A stretch of DNA of 48,209 bases, taken from positions 1 through 48,209 of the forward strand of contig CARAIG010000030.1 of the NCBI GenBank assembly GCA_948938605.1, read 5' to 3'. Under the pieces are notes generated by a model. That model was not told the DNA's origin. It did no database searches and saw only the letters and a program-made list of their open reading frames with translations. The translations under genes and the position numbers were made by a program. This document shows positions 1 to 9,900 of the stretch, in pieces. How positions within the stretch are numbered: the stretch's first letter is position 1; every line of letters begins with the position of its first letter. This DNA is from an uncultured Eubacteriales bacterium. GTDB lineage: Bacteria > Bacillota > Clostridia > Christensenellales > CAG-314.

Positions 1-2874
1 CTTACAAATATTCCCGAAAACAAGGAATTTGCAGGTTGGTTCATTGAAAACACCGAAACGGAAGTAACGGTCGACACAGCAATAACAGGCAACATCGTAG
101 TAGTTGCAAAACTTACCGACAAGCAAGTAACTCCGCCCGAAGTCATTCCCGACGAAGCGTGGATTGGTACATTCGATTTTTGCGATAGCCTGTATGAGTA
201 TGTTCTTGTAATCGCTTTGGATGGTGACACTTTAACTGCAAAATTGGATATAAATGAACCTGTCGAAGCTACTCTTGAAGTTGTTGACGGCAAACAACAA
301 ATTACTTTTGATAACGGCGCTACCGGTAGCTTACGTATTGAATATTGTATTACTCTCGAAGCCGACGGAACATTCACAATGATTGGCAGTGATGAGGACG
401 ACTACGAAATTGCTAAGCGCAGTACTACTCCCGAACCGTCAACGGTTACGGTGACTTTCAAGGTTGGTACGCAAGTTGTTAAAACGGTGGAACTCGAAAA
501 AGGCGACAGTATCCTTAAAGCGCAATTCCCCGCTGATCCTACTAGCGAAGGTGACACGTTCCTGGGTTGGTATCTTGCCGACGGCGAAACAAAACTTCAA
601 ATCGGCGCAGAAATTACCGAAAATATCACAGTAACCGCTAAATTCCAATCCAACAGTTGGATTGTAACGTTTGTTAACGGTCAAAGTTCCGTCACTTGCA
701 AGGCGGACAAAACAACGGGTCTTGTAAAGGACGCTCCTTCCGACCCCGAACTTGCTCCTGCCGGTAAAACGTTCCTTGGTTGGTACAACGGTACAACTAA
801 GTATACTTCTACAACCAAAATTACTGCAGACGCAACCTTTACTGCAATGTTTGCAGGTAAAGAAGATTACGTCGGCGCATGGTATAATGACGAAGAAGCA
901 ATAAAAGTCGTTTTTGACGTTAACAGCAGTCAAGCAAAAATAGTTTCTTTAAATACCAAAGTTAAGGATAAAGTTTGTGAATGCGTTGACGGTACTGTAA
1001 CGTTTACCGAAGGTTCGTTTAGTTCAAAACACACATATAGTCTAGTCGTAATAGGCGACAAAATGATTTTGACCGATACTTATTACGATAGTATTGAAGA
1101 ATCTAACGTAACCGATACCCACATTCTCAATAAAGGCGAAGCGGTAGATTTTGCAGGAAGTTACAAAAAAGACAGATCCTCCGTTTTGACTGTTGTAGAT
1201 GGCGGTGTATTAACGTCTTACAATAGTAATATTTGGTACGGACGAATTGTTCAAAACGGCAATGATTGGAATGTTATTTACAAAACTTCCGATACAGGAA
1301 GCATTATTACATTACCTTTGAACTTTGACGAAAAAGGCAATATAGTAGTTTTAGACCCCGAAAACAAAGGTACAAATTCCTATAAGGGACTGTGGGTTAA
1401 AGATTCCACTGTGTCCGAATACTATTATTGCGATAGCGATTATCTGTATGTTCATACGGTAAGCGGTAGCAAATTATACGTATTTAGTAATTTGGAAAAG
1501 CAAGAATATTGTTACGCTACTATTACTAGCGGCGAACTTGCTCAAAACAACGTATTGATTATCGATTTAGACGGCAAAACTGTGGAAATTAAAATTATAA
1601 GCAGTACTAAGTTCGTCTATGCAGGTGCGGAAAAAGGTACATATACTGTTGGTGACGAAACAATTATCCTTGACGGCTTTGGCGGTGCAAGCATAGGTGA
1701 AGCTACCGATCAAAAATATCATACAGTAATCAAAAACGTTATAGTAATCGGCGACAAAGCTTTCCGCATTAATGCAGACAAATCTACAACTGTTCTCACT
1801 GCAGATGCAGTTCAAGGCGATTATATTAAGGGTTCGAATACAATAACGTTGGACGGTTTTGGCGGTGTTATTTATGACTCGTATGGTACTTTGTACTACG
1901 GCTTGTACACTGTCGATCAAACATCTGTTATAATTACGGGCGATGTTAGTTGCAAAGGAACCTATACTATTGAGCAAAATGGTGAAGTTTTGTTGACGGG
2001 TAACAGCGCCTATGTAAAGCGTGATTGCACGATAGATTCTAAAATTAACGAATTTTTAGGCGAACATAACGGTTTTTGGACTAGCGAAGATGGGGCAACC
2101 ATAGAAATTAGTATCGATCCTATTTCTATTATAGTTGACGGTATGCCCAATTCTGCTTCTTCAAACTGGAATGGCACATTGTTGTATTTCCATAACGGAA
2201 AATGGAGTTCGGAATCGCAAACCAGTTACTTCCGTATTGCAGACGGCAAACTTGTCTGTGAAGTCCGTAAAGGTTACGAAAATGCAGACGGCGAACTAAT
2301 TTCGACAACAACATTCAATTCTGCCGAGAAACCCGAAGAACCCGATAAACCCGCTCACAACTGTGTAGGTACTTGGACTGCAACATTCTTTGGCGGTGAA
2401 CACACTATAGTGTTGGAAGCCAACGGAACAGTAAAGTATGACAGTGAAGCGCAAAGTAGCATATGGACCGCTAATGGTGAAAATAGAATAAAGTGGACGT
2501 ATGGCGGTGAATACGACTTCGTGTTTGTTGTCGGTGGCGCTAGTCCTTCAATTGAATTGGAGCAAGACGGTACATCTATTTCTGTTTCTAATGTAACATT
2601 TACTCCCGCTCAATCCGGCGGTAACGAACCCGAACTTGACGCATTTGCAGGTACCTGGACTTTTGGCGATTGGTCGTTGAATTTTGACGGTCAAGGCAAA
2701 GTGCTTGTTAATAACGGAAGTACATCTGCTACGGTTGATTACTCGATCACAGGCGAAAAAGTTACATTTACTTTTAACTCACAGTCGTTCGAAGGTACGA
2801 TTGCAAATGACAAATTGCACCTAATTGGCGATCCGGAAGATTTTGGCACTCACGATTTTACCAAACAAGTTTAA
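1..2874 (+). CDS. Surface protein with InlB-type and lipocalin-like repeats (5' end missing)
   Basis: The frame is open from base 1 to the TAA at 2872-2874, so this is the C-terminal 957 residues of a larger protein. The TTG at 217 is only an internal codon. It starts inside one Listeria-Bacteroides (InlB_B, Flg_new) repeat, seen as FAGWF followed by ITGNIVVVAKL. Two more complete copies follow around 424-645 and 655-855, each with a GWY core and an ending such as ITVTAKF. From about 860 onward there are many short beta-rich units opening with a G-x-W or G-x-Y motif (YVGAWY, FAGSYK, YKGLWV, HNGFWT, CVGTWT, FAGTWT), which resemble lipocalin-like repeats. Two nearby units share the string LDGFGG. 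There is no LPXTG signal or C-terminal membrane segment, so anchoring must lie in the missing N-terminus. Role is probably surface binding; the ligand is unknown. A terminator follows directly. Confidence 0.85.
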   Translation, partial: LTNIPENKEFAGWFIENTETEVTVDTAITGNIVVVAKLTDKQVTPPEVIPDEAWIGTFDFCDSLYEYVLVIALDGDTLTAKLDINEPVEATLEVVDGKQQITFDNGATGSLRIEYCITLEADGTFTMIGSDEDDYEIAKRSTTPEPSTVTVTFKVGTQVVKTVELEKGDSILKAQFPADPTSEGDTFLGWYLADGETKLQIGAEITENITVTAKFQSNSWIVTFVNGQSSVTCKADKTTGLVKDAPSDPELAPAGKTFLGWYNGTTKYTSTTKITADATFTAMFAGKEDYVGAWYNDEEAIKVVFDVNSSQAKIVSLNTKVKDKVCECVDGTVTFTEGSFSSKHTYSLVVIGDKMILTDTYYDSIEESNVTDTHILNKGEAVDFAGSYKKDRSSVLTVVDGGVLTSYNSNIWYGRIVQNGNDWNVIYKTSDTGSIITLPLNFDEKGNIVVLDPENKGTNSYKGLWVKDSTVSEYYYCDSDYLYVHTVSGSKLYVFSNLEKQEYCYATITSGELAQNNVLIIDLDGKTVEIKIISSTKFVYAGAEKGTYTVGDETIILDGFGGASIGEATDQKYHTVIKNVIVIGDKAFRINADKSTTVLTADAVQGDYIKGSNTITLDGFGGVIYDSYGTLYYGLYTVDQTSVIITGDVSCKGTYTIEQNGEVLLTGNSAYVKRDCTIDSKINEFLGEHNGFWTSEDGATIEISIDPISIIVDGMPNSASSNWNGTLLYFHNGKWSSESQTSYFRIADGKLVCEVRKGYENADGELISTTTFNSAEKPEEPDKPAHNCVGTWTATFFGGEHTIVLEANGTVKYDSEAQSSIWTANGENRIKWTYGGEYDFVFVVGGASPSIELEQDGTSISVSNVTFTPAQSGGNEPELDAFAGTWTFGDWSLNFDGQGKVLVNNGSTSATVDYSITGEKVTFTFNSQSFEGTIANDKLHLIGDPEDFGTHDFTKQV

Positions 2875-2900
2875 TCACAACTAAACTAAAAATTAAAAAA

Positions 2901-2928
2901 AGTCTCACCCTTGCGGTGGGGCTTTTTT
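2901..2928 (+). terminator. Rho-independent terminator of the surface-protein gene
   Basis: Nine-base arms AGTCTCACC and GGTGGGGCT pair with two G-U wobbles around a five-base loop and run into six T residues. It lies 27 bases after the stop codon. Confidence 0.85.
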
Positions 2929-3002
2929 GTATGTGTTTGCTTTTCCTAAATTCCCGTTAACCGCACTTCCGCATTTACCGTCTTTGCGAGGAGCGGTTGT
3001 AG

Positions 3003-3024
3003 GGTGGGCAGACTCTTGCCCACC
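3003..3024. repeat. Perfect inverted repeat, GGTGGGCA arms
   Basis: Eight-base arms GGTGGGCA and TGCCCACC are separated by six bases. It follows a partial copy of the TTTGCGAG-type module at 2981-2996. Confidence 0.8.
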
Positions 3025-3082
3025 GCACAATTAAATTCAACTCAACCATAATTCCGCATTCCGCATTCCGCATTAAAACATA

Positions 3083-3125
3083 TGTCATCCTGAGCGGCGC
3101 CGTAGGCGTAGTCGAAGGATCTAGG
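3083..3125 (+). repeat. REP-like palindrome, CCT/AGG stem
   Basis: It reads TGTCAT-CCT-GAGCG, an internal GC-rich part, then CGA-AGG-ATCTAGG. The trinucleotides CCT and AGG pair in the stem. It overlaps a second inverted repeat, TCTAGGAAC at 3120-3128 with GTTCCTAGA at 3152-3160. Confidence 0.8.
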
Positions 3126-3151
3126 AACCAACATATAATTGTACATACGGT

Positions 3152-3190
3152 GTTCCTAGATGTTTCGATTCGCTTACGCTCTCTTAACAT
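3152..3190 (-). repeat. REP-like palindrome, ATGTT/AACAT stem, inverted copy
   Basis: Read on the minus strand it starts ATGTTAAGAGAGCG and ends CGAAACATCTAGGAAC, so the arms are ATGTT and AACAT. It shares the terminal CATCTAGG with the copies at 3083 and 3469. Just beyond it, AATGTTTAT (3191-3199) pairs with ATAAACATT (3214-3222). Confidence 0.6.
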
Positions 3191-3327
3191 AATGTTTATT
3201 GTCGCTTTGCGCCATAAACATTGGCGTTCGCAACTGCGTTGCTCGTCTAAGGACAAAAAAGTGGCACACTATTAATTTGCAACACTTAGTGGATTAACGT
3301 CACCAACATTACGCATTGCGCTGCGCT

Positions 3328-3370
3328 AGATCTCTCCACGCGGCACAAGTGCCTTGGTCGAGATGACATA
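3328..3370 (-). repeat. REP-like palindrome, CTC/GAG stem, inverted copy
   Basis: On the minus strand it reads TGTCAT-CTC-GACC and closes with GGA-GAG-ATCTAG. An inner perfect hairpin GGCAC-AA-GTGCC lies at 3342-3353. Flanks match the forward copies while the stem trinucleotide differs. Confidence 0.75.
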
Positions 3371-3390
3371 CTAAGGTGTATTCATATACC

Positions 3391-3424
3391 TTGTCGTCTT
3401 TGCGAGCGAAGCGAAGCAATCCAG
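3391..3424 (+). repeat. REP-like palindrome, TTGC/GCAA stem
   Basis: The module reads TCTTTGCGAGCG then AAGCGAAGCAATCC, with TTGC and GCAA as arms. A partial copy of the same module is at 2981-2996. Confidence 0.7.
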
Positions 3425-3468
3425 TTTGATTAAAACTAACCACAATTGCGCATTACGCATTATCTACT

Positions 3469-3505
3469 ATGTCATGTCGAGCGTAGCCGAGACATCTAGG
3501 CGCAG
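3469..3505 (+). repeat. REP-like palindrome, GTC/GAC stem
   Basis: It reads TGTCAT-GTC-GAGCG, TAGC, then CGA-GAC-ATCTAGG. It differs from the copy at 3083 in the paired trinucleotides and in the length of the internal part. Confidence 0.8.
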
Positions 3506-3665
3506 CCGCACAATTAAACTAAACGTCACCGCAATTCCGCATTATATATTATATATTTATATATATGTATTATTCAAGGGTGATATATAAATGTCAATAT
3601 ATGTAAATTTTTTTAAAAAATTGCTGTTTTATAGGTTCTAAATATGGCTTTATAACGTTATTTAT

Positions 3666-3694
3666 TTGCCATTTTACATTGTATGTGTTAAAAT
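3666..3694 (+). promoter_or_regulatory. Extended -10 promoter before the small membrane protein
   Basis: TTGCCA at 3666-3671, a 17-base spacer and TAAAAT at 3689-3694 preceded by TG-n. The expected start point is about 3700-3702, at the gene's first codons, so the message should be nearly leaderless. It is the only good promoter I see for the protease block. Confidence 0.75.
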
Positions 3695-3703
3695 ATTATG
3701 CGT

Positions 3704-3946
3704 ATGACTAGCAAGAAACGTAAAAAGGACGACTGGGATGACGGTCGCGTTATAGCCCCGATGGACGGAGTTCAATCCCCGTTTGGCAGAGGCGGTCGCA
3801 AAGACAAGGCGAACGGCGTCGAAGTTACTAAAAAGGAACGCCGAGCTATAGTCAAGGCGTTTTTCTGTATAATGTTGCCGCGTTTGCTGGTAGTGTTGTT
3901 GGCTTTCGGGCTGGTGGCATTGCTGATGTATTTGTGGTTGTCCTAG
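3704..3946 (+). CDS. Small basic single-pass membrane protein
   Basis: An 80-residue protein (82 if the in-frame ATG at 3698 is used). The first 50 residues are rich in Lys, Arg and Asp, with a GRGGRKDK stretch. The C-terminal 30 residues form one hydrophobic helix (LPRLLVVLLAFGLVALLMYL) with only a Ser tail, so the protein is probably tail-anchored with its charged part in the cytoplasm. I prefer the ATG at 3704 because the promoter's expected start point lies near 3701 and there is no ribosome binding site for either ATG. The giant protease begins 30 bases downstream, so the two are likely co-transcribed. I do not recognise the family; function unknown. Confidence 0.7.
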   Translation: MTSKKRKKDDWDDGRVIAPMDGVQSPFGRGGRKDKANGVEVTKKERRAIVKAFFCIMLPRLLVVLLAFGLVALLMYLWLS

Positions 3947-3975
3947 TTTTTTGGTTTTAAAGGAGATTTTTTAAA

Positions 3976-6900
3976 ATGCATATTCGTAAAAAATGGATAT
4001 TAACGCTGTGTTGCATATGTATGGCATGTGTAATGGGCGCAACTTCGATAGGTTGTTCTTTAAACGGCGCGGTTAACGGCTCTAACAATCTTCAAGCCCC
4101 TTCCGCCAAGTTGGAAAACGTAACGGGACAGTACGACGTAAGCAACCTTAAAAATGCCAATTTAAACGATTCCGTATTAAAACTCGATTCTGCTCAAACG
4201 GAAATGAGCGTTATCGTCGACTTGGGCGGTAAAGGCTTGTACGATATTTACGACAAAACCGAAACTTTTGCAAGTTTTGCTTCGTCCGATCGTGCGGTCA
4301 AGTATCTTAAAACGCTTACAAATCAGCAAAATAAAGTAATTTCCGCTTTGCAAAAAAGCGGTATCGAATATACTTACAGAGGTGCGTACACATCTGTCAG
4401 TAACGCTATTGCATTGCGCATTAAAACTGCCGACTTCTACAAACTGGGCAGCGTCGAAGGCGTAAAGCAAGTTTACCGCAACGAAGTTTACTCTATCCCG
4501 CAAACTATCGATCCCGTAACAAACTATACGCCCGTTTATTCCACAGGCGTTTACGATAGTAGCGATGTGGACTATCAAGGCGACGGAATGTTGGTGGCTG
4601 TTTTGGATACAGGTTTGGATTATACCCATTCCGCATTCCAAGTAATGCCCGATACTACCGATCCCGTTTACTGGAACCACAGCAAAATTGCCGCTAAGTT
4701 TAACGGTGGTGCGCCTTTGTACAGTCAAAGTATAGGTTTTTCGGTTGACGACGTTTACGTAAACGACAAGGTGGTTTACGCATTCGACTACGCCGACGAC
4801 GACAACGACGTTTATCCGTCGTACTCTAACCACGGCACTCACGTAGCAGGTATCATTGCAGGTAAGGACGAAAACAAAGTTGTCGACGACAAAGGCAACA
4901 CGTTTATAGGCGTAGCTCCCAATGCGCAACTTGCCATAATGAAGGTATTTACCGACAATTTGGACAGTGAAATGCTCGGCGGCGCCGATAGCATAGGTAT
5001 TTTGCACGCAATAGACGACTGCGCAAAATTAGGTGTCGACGTAATTAATATGAGTTTGGGTTCTACCGGCGGTTTTTCGGATGAACTCAGCGACAATTAC
5101 GTTACACGTGTCTACAACGACATTCAAGACCTTGGTATAAGTTTAATTGTAGCAGCAGGCAACGAATACAGTAGCGGTTACGGCGGCGGTAACGGAACAA
5201 ACCTTGCTTCTAACCCCGACAGCGGTACGGTCGGTTCGCCTTCTTCTTACGAAGCGTCTTTGTCCGTAGCGTCAATCGAAGGACAAAAAGCGCCTTATAT
5301 CGTAGGCAATTCCGGTTCTAAGGAAAGCGTTGCATTTATTACCAATTCGTCCGACGCTTACGGCAATGAATTGGACTTTATTGAAAATTTGTATAAAGCG
5401 GTGGAAAAAGCCAACAAAACAACGTTGGATCGCAACAAACCGCTAGAAGTTCCCTATGTGGTTATCGGCGGCGTAGGAAACCTGATGAATTATACGTCGT
5501 CAATTCGCCGTCAATTAAAGTCAACGCCGACAATTGCGTTGGTAAAGCGCGGCGACATAAGCTTTGCCGACAAGGTTCAGTACGCAATGGACAACGGCGC
5601 TGTGGCGTGCATAATTTACAACAACTTGTCGGGTACAATCCGTATGTCGCTTGGCGATCTTGTCAATCCTATCCCCGCTTGTTCCATAGGGTTGGAAGCA
5701 GGTACTAACTTGGTTAACAACGCTGTAAGCAGTAAAGGTACTGTTACTATATCCAAGGACTATACGGCAGGTCCGTTTATGTCGGAATTCTCGTCCTGGG
5801 GACCTACTCCCAGTTTGCGGTTAAAACCGGAAATTACTGCCTACGGCGGAAAAATATTGTCGGCAATTGCCGGCGGTTACGACCAATTGTCCGGTACTTC
5901 GATGGCTTCCCCCAATATGGCAGGTATGGTTGCGTTGATGCGTCAACACGTACGCGAAACGTATTCGCTTACGGGTGCCGAACTTAACGCGCGCGTATAC
6001 CAAATGCTGATGAGTACCACAACAATGGTAAACAACGACGAAGGCAATCCGTATTCGCCCCGTAAACAAGGCGCGGGCTTAGGCAGTCTTAAATCGGCGT
6101 TGGAAACATTAGGTTACATTACGGTAGGCAATTCGCCTAAAACCAAGATAGAATTGCTTGACGACCCCAAACGTACAGGCATATACGAAATGGAATTTAC
6201 TATCCATAACGTATCTAACGACAAAGCAATTTCCTATACGCCGCACGTTTACAATATGACCGAAACGTTGGCTGTCGACGGACGTACAGTGGCGGAAAAA
6301 GCCCATATGCTTGACGACACCGACGTAAAAGTGTATGTCGAAGGTACGTTAACTGACGGTAGAGTGACCGTTCCCAAAGCGTCATCGGTAAATGTCAAAG
6401 TTGTTTTGACGTTGGGTGATGCGGGACGTAAGTACATTGAAGACAGTTTTAAAAACGGTATGTACGTTGAAGGTTTTGTCCGCTTTGAAGAAGGTTTGGA
6501 CGAAGACAGCAAGGAAATTTGCGACATCGGCGTTCCGTACTTGGCATTTTACGGCGACTGGGCTGACGCTCCTTTGTTCGACTATACTGTATTTGAAATT
6601 TCCGAAAACGAAAACGACAGTTCGATTGAATTTGATGACAAAATTCATCCTACTGCTTCGGCAACGACTCCTTTGGGTTTGTACGAAGATACTTACATTA
6701 TTCCGTTAGGTTCCTACATTTACAATATGGAAGAAACCGACGTAGCAATTAACACTACGGAGGAGCGCGCTGCGCTGTCCATCTTTAACGGCGATTATGC
6801 TCCGATTAGGGCAATAAACGAGTTTTACGGCGTGTACGCGGGACTTTTGCGCGGTGCTAAGGAAATGGATATATCTATTAGAGATACCGTAACGGGCGAA

Positions 6901-9900
6901 ATCGTGTTTGAAAATACGGTTTACAACCAACGTAAGTCCTACGCAGGCGGCGGCGGAAATTACGGTTCCCCGGTAACGTTGGGCGTACGTCCGTTTGAGT
7001 GGGATTGGAACAACAACACTCAATACGAATTGAATTTAACGGGACGTTTGGACTGGAAGCGCGACGGTAAAGACGAACTTGTTACGCCTAACAAAAATTC
7101 TTTCAGTTTTAAATTTACCGTTGACTACGAAGCGCCCACAATCACCGATTACCGCGTGCGTTTCGAGCCTTACACCGAAAACAGAGAAACTAAATACCGC
7201 ATCTATATGGATGTAGACGTGTTCGACAATCAGTATTCAATGGCGCTTATGCCTTGCTTCATACAAGACAACACGCTATATTCGATGACAAGATACCCTA
7301 TCCCCATTTACTCTCAAAAGAATGAAGTAACTACCGTATCGTTCGAAATTACCGACTACTACGAAGATTACGTAAAACAAGGCAAAATGTTCCTGTATCC
7401 TATGGACTATGCTATGAACCATTCTCTTTACAGGGTAACTTTGGACGAAGCGGTTAACTATCCTACCGAAGTATTGTTCGAGGAAGACGGACGTCTTACA
7501 AAAAGTCGTGTCGAAACGGTTGGCAGCGGCGAAAATGCTTATTCTTACCAAGCGTACCGTTTGACATTGGCTCCCAACGAACTTTACAAACTCACTCAAA
7601 CTTCTGTTGCTCCCGACGGCGCAGTAAACCACAAGTTGTATTGGCAAGTGGATAACAGCGATACGGTTAAAGCGTATGAAAGCGAAATATTTGCAGGTTC
7701 GGAATTGACGAATAACGCAGTGTTGAAACTCATTTCCAACGACAGAATCGTCGCTAAAATCAACGTGACCGTCCGCGGCGAAAAACAGTCCGAACCGCGA
7801 CTCAGATCAATCGAATTTTTACCCGTATTTAACGGCGATAACTATGTTTCGGCGGTAGGAATGTCATTACCGCTTAACAACAATACTCAAACAAAACTAA
7901 ACGTACAAGTTAATCCTTGGTACTACGGCGATGTGGAATTGAAGTGGGATACAAACAATGCCCGCGTTGCAACCGTCGACGAAAACGGCGTTGTGTCAAC
8001 TCACGCTACGGGTACCGCTTGGATATCCGCTACTTCCGTTAAAAACCCCACAATCGACGTCCGCGTTCAAGTGGTGGTAAGCAGCGACTACGAAATCCGC
8101 AACTACCGTCTGTACAAGTACTACGGTGGCGAAATTGCCGACATACCGGGTGAACTTAATATAATGTACTTGGATGAAGAATGCTTCCAAGATAACAAAA
8201 TTGTCAAAAAAGTAATTCTTCCCGATACCTTGACGGAAATTCCCGAAAATGCGTTTGTCGGTTGCGACAATCTTGAAGAAGTTGTTATTCCCGCTTCTTG
8301 TTTGGTTATTTTAAACGATGCTTTTAAGGATTGTAAAAATCTTAAAAAGATTACGTTAAAACATTTTGAAAACAAGGTTGACCACGAAGAAACCGTCGGC
8401 TCTCTGACAGTCGGCAACGGTGCGTTCAGCGGTTGTACGTCTTTGAACGAAATAGTTAACATCGACCGCTTAACAACTGTCGGAAATCGTGCGTTCTATG
8501 GTTGTACAAGTTTAACAAGTTTGGACATCAGCGGTTTGCGCATTGCAAGTTCGGAAGTGTTTGCTAATTGCACAAATTTGGCAACGGTAACAATGTCCGC
8601 TCAAACGCAGCTTGGACGCAGTATGTTCAAAGGTTGCGTAAGTCTCAACAATGTAGTAATCAACACTCCCGTTTTGCCTTACGGCGTGTTTGAAGGTTGT
8701 ACAAACCTTACAAATGTTAGTTTTGCCGAAGGACTTAAAGTAAAATCTATCGGCGACGCCGCGTTTGCTAACTGCGCAAATCTTACGCAAATTACATTGC
8801 CTGACGGCGATTATACGTTAGGCGCCGATGTATTCAGCGGCTGTAAAAAACTTGCAACGGTTAATTTGTCTAAGGATACGCACATCGTCGGCGACATACT
8901 TTCGCCTTTCAGCGCGTGCGAAGTCCTTTCCGCAATAAACATCGATTCGGCAAACGCATACTATGCGTCGGTTGACGGAGTGCTGTACAGTAAGGATATG
9001 CAAACCCTTGTACTCGTTCCTGTTCTTGCGGAAGTTAACGACTCCAACATTCCTGCAACCGTAAAATATATCGGTGCAAGCGCATTTGCAGATAACAAAC
9101 TGCTTACTAGCATCGATTTAAGTAGATACCAAAAGGTAGGGGCTTACGCCTTTGCGGGAACGGGACTTGTATCCGTGACAATCCCCGCCAACTGGAAGAC
9201 GATTCCCGAAGGATTGTTCTGCGAGTGCGATCGACTTGCAACTGTGTTGTTCGAAAACGGTTCGCAGTTGGAAATTATAGGGGAAAACGCATTTAGCGGA
9301 TGTATTGCTTTAACGCAGATAACCTTGCCCGACAGTTTAAAGGAAATCCGTTTCGGTGCCTTTATGGATTGTAGTAAACTTAGCGGAACTTTCAACCTTC
9401 CCAATGTCGAAGTATTTGGCAGTTACGTATTTGCAGGAACAAAAATTACCGCAATCGAAGCGCCCAAGGCAACGACGCTCGACGAATATGCGTTCATTGC
9501 TATGCGCAGTTTGATTAAAGTGGTTTTAGGTCCTGTAACAAGTATGGGCGACGGTATCTTCCTTGATATCCAACGCAATGCTATAACCGGCGAAACAAGT
9601 TTGGTAGGTAATTCCAGTATTCAAAGCGTCGAATTGTTAGACGGCGCAACCGTTATAGGAACATACTTCCTTGCGCTTGGTTCGGGTACGGGACATCTTA
9701 CCGAAGTCATTCTTCCGAGTTCAATTAAAACTATCGGCGAATTTGCTTTCTTGGGTCGTTCGGAATTGACGTCTATCAATCTCGAAGGCGTAAAAGCCGT
9801 TGGCGAACAAGCATTTATGGGTTGCGACAAACTTGCAAACGTCGATTTGTCTACAATCGAAACAATCGGTCTTGCAGCGTTTGCCTTTACTCAATCGTTA

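Larger units (their letters stand above)
2975..3545. repeat. Mosaic of REP-like palindromes and short linkers
   Basis: This gene-free stretch alternates hairpin modules with a recurring linker. Hairpins lie at 3003-3024, 3083-3125, 3152-3190 (reverse), 3328-3370 (reverse), 3391-3424 and 3469-3505. The linker is a loose phrase of the type ATTAAAC-AAC-CACC-AATTCCGCATT; copies lie near 3024-3075, 3291-3320, 3428-3461 and 3506-3544, and CCGCACAATTAAA occurs exactly twice. The CCGCATT phrase is tandemly repeated three times at 3054-3074. No convincing coding potential is seen. The layout is like bacterial interspersed mosaic elements. After 3545 the sequence turns very AT-rich and shows only the promoter of the next gene. 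Confidence 0.8.

Noticed and set aside
2975..3256. 93-codon open frame on the minus strand
   Set aside because: It is a translation of the palindrome repeats, lacks a ribosome binding site and has no domain-like sequence.
3003..3545. CRISPR array
   Set aside because: The repeats are irregular in spacing, differ in stem sequence and occur in both orientations; no spacer regularity or cas genes.
4177..5007. 276-codon frame antisense to the protease gene
   Set aside because: The opposite strand encodes a clear S8 protease with catalytic motifs; the antisense product is Val/Cys-rich in the way expected of a shadow.
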